This document shows positions 24,732 through 33,132 of a DNA stretch of 64,000 bases, in pieces. The translations under genes and the position numbers were made by a program. Where the stretch lies: NCBI RefSeq assembly GCF_014649535.1, contig NZ_BMTF01000013.1, positions 1 to 64,000 of the forward strand, read 5' to 3'. The DNA is from Streptomyces gelaticus. Lineage in GTDB: Bacteria; Actinomycetota; Actinomycetes; Streptomycetales; Streptomycetaceae. Position 1 is the stretch's first letter; the number at the start of each line of letters is the position of its first letter. The notes beneath the pieces are model-generated. The model saw only the letters and a list, made by a program, of their open reading frames with translations. It was not told the origin of the DNA and made no database searches.

Positions 24732-27700
24732 ATGCAGACCAAGCTGGACGAAGCCAAGGCCGAGCTGCTCGCACGGGCCGCCAAGGTAGCTGACAACAGC
24801 CCGGGCGGTGGTGTCGGTGGCCCGGGAGGTACCTCCCGGGTGCATGTTGCGGCCGCCCGGGCCGGGCAGGAGCGTCCCGGGCAGGACGTGCTCCTCTCCT
24901 ACCTCCAGCGCTACTACCTGCACACCGCTCCCGAGGACATCACGGGCCGCGACCCGGTGGACGTCTTCGGTGCCGCCTCCTCCCACTACCGGCTCGCCGA
25001 GACGCGCCCGCAGGGCACGGCGAACGTCCGGGTGCACACCCCGACCGTCGAGGAGAACGGCTGGACGTGCAGCCACACCGTCGTCGAGGTCGTCACCGAC
25101 GACATGCCGTTCCTGGTCGACTCCGTCACCAATGAGCTGTCCCGGCAGGGGCGCGGCATCCATGTCGTGATCCACCCGCAGGTCGTCGTACGCCGCGACG
25201 TCACCGGCAAGCTCATCGAGGTCCTCGCCGAGGGCAACGGCATCGCCGCGCGCCGCAAGGACACGGGCGCCAAGGACGAGAAGAACGAGCTGCCGCACGA
25301 CGCGCTCGTCGAGTCCTGGATCCACGTCGAGATCGACCGTGAGACCGACCGCGCCGACCTCCAGCAGATCGCCGCCGACCTGCTGCGCGTGCTGTCCGAC
25401 GTACGGGAGACCGTCGAGGACTGGGACAAGATGCGCGACGCCGCGCTGCGCATCGCCGACGACCTGCCCGGCGAGCCGCTCGACGGCCTCGGCGACGAAG
25501 AGGTGAACGAGGCCAGGGAGCTGCTGCGCTGGCTCGCCGCCGACCACTTCACCTTCCTCGGCTACCGCGAGTACGAGCTGAAGGACAGCGACTCGCTGGC
25601 CGCCGTCCCCGGCACCGGCCTCGGCATCCTGCGCTCCGACCCGCACCACAGCGTCGACGAGGCGCACCCCGTCAGCCCGTCCTTCGACCGGCTGCCCGCC
25701 GACGCGCGGGCGAAGGCCCGTGAGCGCAAGCTCCTCGTCCTCACCAAGGCCAACAGCCGCTCGACCGTCCACCGCCCCAGCTACCTCGACTACGTCGGCG
25801 TGAAGAAGTTCGACGCGGACGGCAACGTCATCGGTGAGCGCCGCTTCCTCGGACTGTTCTCCTCCGCCGCCTACACCGAGTCGGTGCGCCGGGTGCCGGT
25901 CATCCGCCGCAAGGTCGCCGAGGTGCTGGAGGGCGCGGGCTTCTCGCCCAACAGCCACGACGGCCGTGACCTGCTGCAGATCCTGGAGACGTACCCGCGC
26001 GACGAGCTCTTCCAGACTCGCGTCGACCAGCTGCGCTCCGTCGTCACCTCCGTGCTGTACCTCCAGGAACGCCGCCGGCTGCGGCTCTATCTGCGTCAGG
26101 ACGAGTACGGGCGCTACTACTCCGCGATCGTCTACCTGCCGCGCGACCGCTACACCACCGGTGTGCGGCTGCGCCTGATCGACATCCTCAAGGAGGAGCT
26201 GGGCGGCACCAGCGTCGACTTCACCGCCTGGAACACCGAGTCGATCCTCTCCCGGCTGCACTTCGTCGTCCGCGTCGCGCCCGGCACCGAGCTGCCCGAC
26301 CTCACCGACGCCGAGGCCGACCGCATCGAGGCCCGGCTCGTCGAGGCCGCCCGCTCCTGGGCCGACGGCTTCCAGGAGGCGCTGGGCGCCGAGTGCGGCG
26401 AGGAACGCGCCGCCGAGCTGCTGCGCCAGTACGGCCACTCCTTCCCCGAGGGCTACAAGGCCGACCACTCGCCGCGCTCCGCCGTGGCCGACCTGGTCCA
26501 CCTCGAAGCGCTCAAGCAGGACGGGACCGACTTCGCCCTCAGCCTCTACGAGCCGGTCGGCGCCGCCCCCGGCGAGCGCCGCTTCAAGATCTACCGGACC
26601 GGCGAGCAGGTCTCCCTCTCCGCCGTGCTCCCGGCACTCCAGCGACTCGGTGTCGAGGTCGTCGACGAGCGTCCCTACGAGCTGCGCTGCGCGGACCGTA
26701 CGCACGCCTGGATCTACGACTTCGGGCTCCGGATGCCGCAGGCCGGCGGCAACGGCAACTACCTCGCCGACGACGCCCGCGACCGCTTCCAGGACGCCTT
26801 CGCCGCCGTGTGGACCGGTGAGGCCGAGAACGACGGCTTCAACTCGCTCGTGCTGGGCGCCGGTCTCAGCTGGCGCCAGGCGATGGTGCTGCGCGCCTAC
26901 GCGAAGTACCTGCGCCAGGCCGGGTCGACGTTCAGCCAGGACTACATGGAGAGCACGCTCCGCAACAACGTCCACACCACCCGGCTGCTGGTCTCGCTCT
27001 TCGAGGCCCGGATGTCCCCGGAGCGGCAGCACGCCGGCACCGAGCTGATCGACGGCCTCCTCGAAGAGCTCGACGGGGCCCTGGACCAGGTCGCCTCGCT
27101 CGACGAGGACCGCATCCTGCGGTCCTTCCTCACCGTCATCAAGGCCACCCTGCGCACCAACTTCTTCCAGCGCTCGGACGACGGCAAGCCGCACGGCTAC
27201 GTCTCGATGAAGTTCGACCCGCAGTCCATCCCGGACCTGCCGGCGCCCCGCCCGGCCTTCGAGATCTGGGTCTACTCGCCGCGCGTCGAGGGTGTGCACC
27301 TGCGCTTCGGCAAGGTCGCCCGAGGCGGTCTGCGCTGGTCGGACCGGCGCGAGGACTTCCGTACGGAGATCCTCGGCCTGGTCAAGGCGCAGATGGTGAA
27401 GAACACCGTCATCGTGCCGGTCGGCGCCAAGGGCGGATTCGTCGCCAAGCAGCTCCCGGACCCGGCCGTCGACCGTGACGCCTGGATGGCCGAGGGCATC
27501 ACCTCGTACCGCACCTTCATCTCGGCGCTGCTCGACATCACCGACAACATGGTGGCCGGCGAGGTCGTGCCGCCCAAGGACGTGGTCCGGCACGACGAGG
27601 ACGACACCTACCTGGTCGTCGCCGCCGACAAGGGCACCGCGAGCTTCTCCGACATCGCCAACGAGGTCGCCGTCGGGTACGGCTTCTGGCTCGGCGACGC

Positions 27701-29732
27701 CTTCGCCTCCGGCGGCTCCGCGGGCTACGACCACAAGGGCATGGGCATCACCGCCCGCGGCGCCTGGGAGTCCGTCAAGCGGCACTTCCGCGAGCTGGGC
27801 CACGACACCCAGACCGAGGACTTCACCGTCGTCGGCGTCGGTGACATGTCCGGTGACGTGTTCGGCAACGGCATGCTGCTCTCCGAGCACATCCGGCTCG
27901 TCGCGGCCTTCGACCACCGGCACATCTTCATCGACCCCACCCCGGACGCCGCCACCTCGTACGCCGAGCGCCGCCGGCTGTTCGAGCTGCCGCGCAGCTC
28001 CTGGGCCGACTACAACAAGGACCTGCTCTCCGCGGGCGGCGGCATCCACCCGCGCAGCGCCAAGTCCATCCCGGTCAACGCGCACATCCGCGAGGCGCTC
28101 GGCATCGAGCCGGGTGTCACCAAGATGACGCCCGCCGAGCTGATGCAGACCGTCCTCAAGGCCCCCGTGGACCTGGTGTGGAACGGCGGCATCGGTACGT
28201 ACATCAAGTCCTCCGCCGAGTCGAACGCGGATGTCGGTGACAAGGCCAACGACGCGATCCGGGTCAACGGCGAGGACCTGCGGGCCAAGGTCGTCGGCGA
28301 GGGCGGCAACCTCGGCGCCACCCAGCTCGGCCGGATCGAGTTCGCCCGGGGCGGCGGCCGGATCAACACAGACGCGATCGACAACAGCGCCGGTGTGGAC
28401 ACCTCCGACCACGAGGTGAACATCAAGATCTTGCTCAACGGCCTGGTCCGGGACGGCGACATGACCGTCAAGCAGCGCAACAAGCTGCTCGCCGAGATGA
28501 CCGACGAGATCGGCCGGCTCGTGCTGCGCAACAATTACGCGCAGAACGTGGCACTCGCCAACGCCACGACCCAGTCGTCCTCCCTGCTCCACGCCCACCA
28601 GCGCTTCATGCGTCGGCTGGGCCGGGACGGGGACCTCGACCGCGGTCTGGAGTTCCTGCCCGCCGACCGCCAGATCCGTGAGCTGCTCAACTCCGGCAGG
28701 GGGCTCAGCCAGCCCGAGCTGGCTGTGCTGCTCGCGTACACGAAGATCACCGCGGCCCGGGAGCTGATCAGGACCAGCCTGCCGGACGACCCGCACCTGC
28801 AGAAGCTGCTGCACGCCTACTTCCCGGAGCAGCTGCGCGAGCAGTTCCCCGAGGCGGTCGACGGGCACGCGCTGCGGCGCGAGATCATCACCACGGTCCT
28901 GGTCAACGACACCGTGAACAGCGGTGGTTCGACCTTCCTGCACCGGCTGCGGGAAGAGACCGGCGCCTCGATCGAGGAGATCGTGCGGGCGCAGTTCGCG
29001 GCCCGCGAGATCTTCGGCCTCGGCCAGGTGTGGGACGCCGTCGAGGCGCTCGACAACAAGGTCGCCGCCGATGTGCAGACCCGGATCCGGCTGCACTCGC
29101 GCCGGCTCGTCGAGCGCGGTTCGCGCTGGCTGCTCGGCAACCGGCCGCAGCCGCTGGAGATCGCCGAGACGGTCGGTTTCTTCAAGGCGGGCGTCGACCA
29201 GGTCTGGGCCGAGCTGCCCAAGATGCTGATGGGCGCCGACCTGGACTGGTACCAGTCGATCCTGGACGAGCTCACCGAGGCGGGCGTGCCGGGCGAGCTG
29301 GCCCAGCGGGTCGCCGGATTCTCCTCCGCCTTCCCGGCGCTGGACATCGTGGCGATCGCGGAGCGCACGGGGAAGGACCCGCTCTCCGTCGCCGAGGTGT
29401 ACTACGACCTCGCCGACCGGCTGGGCATCACCCAGCTGATGGACCGGATCATCGAGCTGCCGCGGGCCGACCGCTGGCAGTCCATGGCCCGTGCCTCCAT
29501 CCGCGAGGACCTGTACGCCGCGCACGCCGCGCTCACCGCGGATGTGCTGTCGGTGGGCAACGGCACCTCGACACCGGAGGAGCGGTTCAAGGCCTGGGAG
29601 GAGAAGAACGCGGCGATCCTGACGCGGTCCCGCTCCACCCTTGAGGAGATCCAGGGGTCGGACGCGTTCGACCTGGCGAACCTGTCGGTGGCGATGCGGA
29701 CGATGCGGACGCTGCTGCGCACGCACGCGTAA
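24732..29732 (+). CDS. gdhB: NAD-specific glutamate dehydrogenase, large (GDH180-like) class
   Basis: 1,666 residues, matching the ~180-kDa NAD-GDH class. It oxidises L-glutamate to 2-oxoglutarate and ammonia with NAD+. The N-terminal ~700 residues contain ACT-like regulatory segments (for example MPFLVDSVTNELSRQGRGIHVVIHP near 120-145). The catalytic core carries GGLRWSDRREDFRTEILGLVKAQ near 865 and the Lys-containing VPVGAKGGFVAKQ near 896. The NAD-binding region GVGDMSGDVFGNGMLLSEHIRL lies near 1035-1056. A long helical C-terminal domain completes it. The start follows AGGA 6-9 nt upstream. It likely serves glutamate catabolism. Confidence 0.96.
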   Translation: MQTKLDEAKAELLARAAKVADNSPGGGVGGPGGTSRVHVAAARAGQERPGQDVLLSYLQRYYLHTAPEDITGRDPVDVFGAASSHYRLAETRPQGTANVRVHTPTVEENGWTCSHTVVEVVTDDMPFLVDSVTNELSRQGRGIHVVIHPQVVVRRDVTGKLIEVLAEGNGIAARRKDTGAKDEKNELPHDALVESWIHVEIDRETDRADLQQIAADLLRVLSDVRETVEDWDKMRDAALRIADDLPGEPLDGLGDEEVNEARELLRWLAADHFTFLGYREYELKDSDSLAAVPGTGLGILRSDPHHSVDEAHPVSPSFDRLPADARAKARERKLLVLTKANSRSTVHRPSYLDYVGVKKFDADGNVIGERRFLGLFSSAAYTESVRRVPVIRRKVAEVLEGAGFSPNSHDGRDLLQILETYPRDELFQTRVDQLRSVVTSVLYLQERRRLRLYLRQDEYGRYYSAIVYLPRDRYTTGVRLRLIDILKEELGGTSVDFTAWNTESILSRLHFVVRVAPGTELPDLTDAEADRIEARLVEAARSWADGFQEALGAECGEERAAELLRQYGHSFPEGYKADHSPRSAVADLVHLEALKQDGTDFALSLYEPVGAAPGERRFKIYRTGEQVSLSAVLPALQRLGVEVVDERPYELRCADRTHAWIYDFGLRMPQAGGNGNYLADDARDRFQDAFAAVWTGEAENDGFNSLVLGAGLSWRQAMVLRAYAKYLRQAGSTFSQDYMESTLRNNVHTTRLLVSLFEARMSPERQHAGTELIDGLLEELDGALDQVASLDEDRILRSFLTVIKATLRTNFFQRSDDGKPHGYVSMKFDPQSIPDLPAPRPAFEIWVYSPRVEGVHLRFGKVARGGLRWSDRREDFRTEILGLVKAQMVKNTVIVPVGAKGGFVAKQLPDPAVDRDAWMAEGITSYRTFISALLDITDNMVAGEVVPPKDVVRHDEDDTYLVVAADKGTASFSDIANEVAVGYGFWLGDAFASGGSAGYDHKGMGITARGAWESVKRHFRELGHDTQTEDFTVVGVGDMSGDVFGNGMLLSEHIRLVAAFDHRHIFIDPTPDAATSYAERRRLFELPRSSWADYNKDLLSAGGGIHPRSAKSIPVNAHIREALGIEPGVTKMTPAELMQTVLKAPVDLVWNGGIGTYIKSSAESNADVGDKANDAIRVNGEDLRAKVVGEGGNLGATQLGRIEFARGGGRINTDAIDNSAGVDTSDHEVNIKILLNGLVRDGDMTVKQRNKLLAEMTDEIGRLVLRNNYAQNVALANATTQSSSLLHAHQRFMRRLGRDGDLDRGLEFLPADRQIRELLNSGRGLSQPELAVLLAYTKITAARELIRTSLPDDPHLQKLLHAYFPEQLREQFPEAVDGHALRREIITTVLVNDTVNSGGSTFLHRLREETGASIEEIVRAQFAAREIFGLGQVWDAVEALDNKVAADVQTRIRLHSRRLVERGSRWLLGNRPQPLEIAETVGFFKAGVDQVWAELPKMLMGADLDWYQSILDELTEAGVPGELAQRVAGFSSAFPALDIVAIAERTGKDPLSVAEVYYDLADRLGITQLMDRIIELPRADRWQSMARASIREDLYAAHAALTADVLSVGNGTSTPEERFKAWEEKNAAILTRSRSTLEEIQGSDAFDLANLSVAMRTMRTLLRTHA

Positions 29733-29746
29733 CGCCCGAGGAGTGC

Positions 29747-29784
29747 GAGGCGGTCGCCGGACCGACCGGTCCGGCGACCGCCTC
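29747..29784 (+). terminator. Terminator of gdhB
   Basis: A 17-bp perfect stem (29747-29763 with 29768-29784) with a 4-nt loop starts 15 bp after the gdhB stop. There is little T downstream. Confidence 0.8.
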
Positions 29785-29872
29785 CGCCTTTCCCGAACGG
29801 TCCCGGAGTTCCGGCCGTACGAGCCTGTCCGTGCGGAACTCCGGGGCCGACGGGCGAGGGCCGGGACGACTG

Positions 29873-30601
29873 TCAGCCGATCTTCCAGAGGTCAGCGAAC
29901 CCTCATAGGCCGGGGTCTCCTTGTCGGTGTTGAACACCACGTTGGAGATCTTCCACCGGGCCAGGTTGCCGTCGGAGGTCACGCTGCACGTCAGGTCGCC
30001 CGCCACGATGGTCTTCTCCTTGTTCAGGTCTCGCTGGAGACCGAGCTGGGGAGAGGGTTCTGCTTGGCGGCGGCGTGGCACGCCGCGGGGGAGTCACCGC
30101 TCGCCTTGCCCAGCGCCCGGTTGAGTGTCGTACGAGGCGTTGAGCTCGCGGTCGTCCGAGTCGATGTTCCTGGTGGGGTCCACGAGCGGGGCGTCCAGGT
30201 CCACATAGGTGTGGTCCAGGCCGGACGGCGTGCGCAGCGTCAGCGGCTTGTCCCGGAAGAGCTCGGTGTACGAGGCGGCCGGGGGCTTCTCCAGCGGCAG
30301 CCCGGGGACGTAGTGGGTGGCGAACCAGGGCCGAGGCCCCTCGGTGTCGTGGTCGACGACGGGCAGCAGGTGGTACCCGGAGGCCCGGCGGGCCGCGGCC
30401 ACCTCACGGGCGAACCGCACCCGGAACTCCGCGTCCCGCGTACTCCCGGCGGATCACCTTCAGTGCGACGGGCTGCCCGCCCCGGGTGTGCGAGAGACAG
30501 ACCGTGCCCATCCCGCTCGCGCCCACCCGGGCCCGCAGGACGTAGCCGGAGATCTCCCGCGGGTCGTCCGCCCGTAGCGGCCCCGGTACGCCGTCCTGCA
30601 T
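29873..30601 (-). pseudogene. Frameshifted, internally deleted Ser/Thr protein kinase
   Basis: Reading leftward from 30601: MQDGVPGPLRADDPREISGY and VGASGMGTVCLSHTRGGQPVALKVI are the kinase start with the ATP-binding Lys. A frameshift near 30440 leads to FAREVAAARRASGYHLLPVVDHD and FATHYVPGLPLEK. The catalytic HRD/DFG lobe and TM helix are absent. Pieces of the extracytoplasmic tail then follow in changing frames: RALGKASGDSPAACHAAAKQ, then DLNKEKTIVAGDLTCSV and GNLARWKISNVVFNT. The last codons, LWKIG and stop at 29873-29875, need one more frameshift. At least four shifts and one deletion make this a dead gene. Confidence 0.85.
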
Positions 30602-30657
30602 GTGTCCCCCTGACCGGATCCAGGGGCTGGCGCAACCCCGTTCCGGCCGCCATGCCC

Positions 30658-31449
30658 CTACTTCTTGCCGGAGGTGAATCTCTCGTACGCCGCCACGACT
30701 TCGCCCGCCGGGCCGTCCATCCGCAGCGTTCCCGCCTCCAGCCAGATCGCCCGGTCGCAGGTCTCGGTGATCGACTTGTTGCTGTGGCTGACCAGGAAGA
30801 CCGTGCCGGCCTCCTTGCGCAGCTCGATGATCCGTTCCTTGCTGCGCCGCTGGAACCTGGCGTCGCCGGTGGACAGGGCCTCGTCGATCAGGAGGACGTC
30901 GTGACTCTTGGCGGCCGCGATGGAGAAGCGCAGCCGGGCGCCCATGCCGGAGGAGTACGTGCGCATCGGCAGGGTGATGAAGTCGCCCTTCTCGTTGATC
31001 CCGGAGAAGTCGACGATGTCCTGGTAGCGCTCGCGGATCTGGGCGCGCGTCATGCCCATCGCGAGGCCGCCGAGCACCACGTTGCGCTCGCCGGTCAGAT
31101 CGCTCATCAGCGCGGCGTTCACCCCGAGCAGCGAGGGCTGGCCCTGGGTGTGCACCCGGCCCCTCGTCGCGGGCAGCAGACCGGCGATGGCCTTGAGCAG
31201 GGTCGACTTCCCCGAGCCGTTGGAACCGATCAGGCCGATGGCCTCGCCCTTGTACGCGGCGAAGCTCACCCCCTTCACGGCGTGCACCTCGCGCACCCCG
31301 GGGGCCTGCCGGCGCGAGACGATCCGGCTGAGCGCCGAGGTGGCGCTGCCCTTTCCGGTGCGGGCGCCGTTGACCTTGTACGTGATGTGCACGTCGTCCA
31401 CGACGACGGTCGGCACCCGCTCGTCGTTGTCAGCCATGTGGTCAGCCAC
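30658..31449 (-). CDS. ABC transporter ATP-binding protein, teichoic-acid exporter (TagH) type
   Basis: 263 residues. Walker A GLIGSNGSGKSTLL (about residues 65-78), signature YSSGMGARLRFSIA (about 160), Walker B VLLIDEALSTGD and the switch His in FLVSHSNKSI are present. Its order and sequence match TagH/RfbE-type ATPases that export wall teichoic acids or O-antigen-like polymers; no C-terminal sugar-binding extension is present. The GTG at 31449 overlaps the permease stop and has GAGGAG upstream; an ATG at 31437 is the alternative. It forms an operon with the permease. Confidence 0.92.
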   Translation of the reverse strand: MADHMADNDERVPTVVVDDVHITYKVNGARTGKGSATSALSRIVSRRQAPGVREVHAVKGVSFAAYKGEAIGLIGSNGSGKSTLLKAIAGLLPATRGRVHTQGQPSLLGVNAALMSDLTGERNVVLGGLAMGMTRAQIRERYQDIVDFSGINEKGDFITLPMRTYSSGMGARLRFSIAAAKSHDVLLIDEALSTGDARFQRRSKERIIELRKEAGTVFLVSHSNKSITETCDRAIWLEAGTLRMDGPAGEVVAAYERFTSGKK

Positions 31450-32380
31450 GTCCGTACCGCTCCTCCGCCTGCCAGAAGTACACGAAGCCGCCGAGCCCGC
31501 ACACCAGCGCCCAGCCCGCGGCGATCGCCCACACATGCGGCGGGAGATGGGACGCGCCGAAGCTGTCGATGAGCGCGAACCGCATCAGGTCGATGAAGAC
31601 GGCGGCCGGATTGCACTCCAGCATCACCAGCACGAAGTGCGGAACCCGGTCGCCCTTGAGCATGGTGTCCACGCTCCACATGACCCCGGACGCGTACATC
31701 CAGGTGCGCAGGACGAACGGCATCAGCTGGGCGATGTCGGGTGTCCGGGCGGCCAGCCGCGCCACCACCATGGAGACACCGGTGTTGAACACGGCCTGGA
31801 GGAACAGCGCCGGGACCGCCAGCAGCCAGGACGGCTCGGGGAACTGCCCGAACGCCACCAGGATCAGCACCAGCGCGCCCAGCGAGAACGCCAGTTGCTG
31901 GAGCTGCTGCAGGGCCAGGGCGATCGGCAGCGAGGCGCGCGGGAAGTGCAGCGCCCGGACGAGTCCCAGATTGCCGCTGATCGCACGGGTGCCCGCGGTG
32001 ATCGAGCTGCTGGTGAAGGTCCAGATGAAGACGCCGGTGACGAGGAAGGGCACGAAGTCCTCGACGTCGCGCTTGGTGTTCATCAGGACGCCGAAGATGA
32101 AGTAGTAGACCGTCGCGTTCAGCAGCGGCGTCATGATCTGCCAGATCTGGCCGAGCTTCGCCTGGCTGTACTGCGCGGTCAGCTTGGCGGTGGCGAACGC
32201 CGTGATGAAGTGCCGGCGCCCCCACAGCTGCCGGACGTACGCCACCAGCGAGGGCCGGGCCCCGCTCATCGTCAGTCCGTGCCGGGCGGCGAGCGCGGCG
32301 AGCTCGCCCGGCGCGTACACCGGGAGGGCCGCACCGGCTGGGGTGTCGGCCGGGGCCGGCGGGATTGCTGTCTGGCTCAC
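31442..32380 (-). CDS. ABC-2 type permease, teichoic-acid exporter (TagG) type
   Basis: About 312 residues. After ~60 cytoplasmic residues come TagG-like LWGRRHFITAFATAKLTAQYSQAKLGQIWQI and six hydrophobic segments, ending VWAIAAGWALVCGLGGFVYFW. With the downstream ATPase it would move a lipid-linked polymer from the inner to the outer face of the membrane. The start is taken at the GTG pair at 32383/32380; an ATG at 32464 would extend it over the TetR operator candidates. It is divergent from the TetR gene. Confidence 0.88.
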   Translation of the reverse strand: MSQTAIPPAPADTPAGAALPVYAPGELAALAARHGLTMSGARPSLVAYVRQLWGRRHFITAFATAKLTAQYSQAKLGQIWQIMTPLLNATVYYFIFGVLMNTKRDVEDFVPFLVTGVFIWTFTSSSITAGTRAISGNLGLVRALHFPRASLPIALALQQLQQLAFSLGALVLILVAFGQFPEPSWLLAVPALFLQAVFNTGVSMVVARLAARTPDIAQLMPFVLRTWMYASGVMWSVDTMLKGDRVPHFVLVMLECNPAAVFIDLMRFALIDSFGASHLPPHVWAIAAGWALVCGLGGFVYFWQAEERYGRG

Positions 32381-32424
32381 CACGATCGCTTTCGACGGGA
32401 GGGCAGGAGAGCGACGACCGACGG

Positions 32425-32436
32425 AACGGGACCGTA
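32425..32436. promoter_or_regulatory. Candidate TetR operator 1
   Basis: AACG-GGAC-CGTA, an AACG-N4-CGTT-like palindrome with one mismatch, between the exporter permease start and the TetR gene. A second matching site lies 49 bp away. Confidence 0.45.
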
Positions 32437-32473
32437 TCGTCGCAACGCCGAGGGTAGGACGCATTTACGTCGC

Positions 32474-32485
32474 AACGCAACCGTT
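32474..32485. promoter_or_regulatory. Candidate TetR operator 2
   Basis: AACG-CAAC-CGTT, a perfect 4+4 palindrome with N4 spacer. It ends 14 bp before the TetR gene's TATGAT box, so a bound repressor would cover the -35 region. Confidence 0.5.
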
Positions 32486-32499
32486 CCGTCGTGACGGAC

Positions 32500-32505
32500 T
32501 ATGAT
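32500..32505 (+). promoter_or_regulatory. -10 box of the TetR gene
   Basis: TATGAT, close to consensus, ending 6 nt before the ATG at 32512. It implies a leaderless transcript and decides the start over a GTG at 32491. Confidence 0.6.
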
Positions 32506-32511
32506 TCGGTC

Positions 32512-33132
32512 ATGACCACCGACCCGGGAACCCGCCGCCGTGCCCCCGCCGGAGCCGCCGTGCTGCGCGAGGACGTCACCGATGCGATTCGGGGCGCCGT
32601 CTTCGAGGAGCTGGCCGCGGTGGGCTTCGCCCGGATGTCGATGGAGGGGATCGCGCGGCGCGCGGGCGTCGGCAAGACCGCCGTCTACCGCCGCTGGAAG
32701 TCCAAGCTGGCCCTCGTCCTCGACCTGGTGTCCGCCGTTGCGGTCCAGGGCATGCCGGCCCCCGACACCGGTTCGCTGTACGGGGACGTCCGAGCCGTGC
32801 TCGAACTGGCCTCCTACGCCCTGCGTCACCCCGTCGCCTCGCAGGTCATCCCGGACCTGCTGGTCGAGGCGTCCCGCAATCCGGAGATCTCCGACACGAT
32901 CAAGGCCGCCCTGCTGGACCCGCAGCAGGGCATCGCCGCCGTCGTCGTACGGGACGCGGTGGCCCGCGGCGAGCTGCCCGGGGGCAGCGATCCGGACCGG
33001 GCGCTGGACCTGATCGTCGGCCCGCTCTACTGGCGGCTCGCCGTCGTCCGGGGCCCGCTGCCCAAGGGCTACCTGGACGACCTGGCGGCCTCCGCGGTCG
33101 CCGCCCTCAGGGCGAGCCGCGACACGCCCTAA
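32512..33132 (+). CDS. TetR/AcrR family transcriptional regulator
   Basis: 206 residues. The N-terminal helix-turn-helix reads FARMSMEGIARRAGVGKTAVYRRWKSK (about 42-68), followed by an all-helical ligand/dimer domain (TetR_C_11-like) containing DTGSLYGDVRAVLELASYAL and GGSDPDRALDLIVGPLYWRL. It probably represses its own gene and the divergent exporter operon through the two AACG-N4-CGTT sites. The inducer is unknown. Its stop overlaps the stop region of the convergent GT2-TagF gene. Confidence 0.92.
   Translation: MTTDPGTRRRAPAGAAVLREDVTDAIRGAVFEELAAVGFARMSMEGIARRAGVGKTAVYRRWKSKLALVLDLVSAVAVQGMPAPDTGSLYGDVRAVLELASYALRHPVASQVIPDLLVEASRNPEISDTIKAALLDPQQGIAAVVVRDAVARGELPGGSDPDRALDLIVGPLYWRLAVVRGPLPKGYLDDLAASAVAALRASRDTP

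Noticed and set aside
24690-29726. A 1,678-codon open frame antisense to gdhB
   Set aside because: High GC leaves antisense frames open. Its sequence is a low-complexity mix rich in Leu, Val, Gly and Arg with no motif, while the sense frame is a full glutamate dehydrogenase.
30094-30420. A 108-codon minus-strand frame as a stand-alone small gene
   Set aside because: It is the middle piece of the decayed kinase and continues kinase homology from the frame before it.
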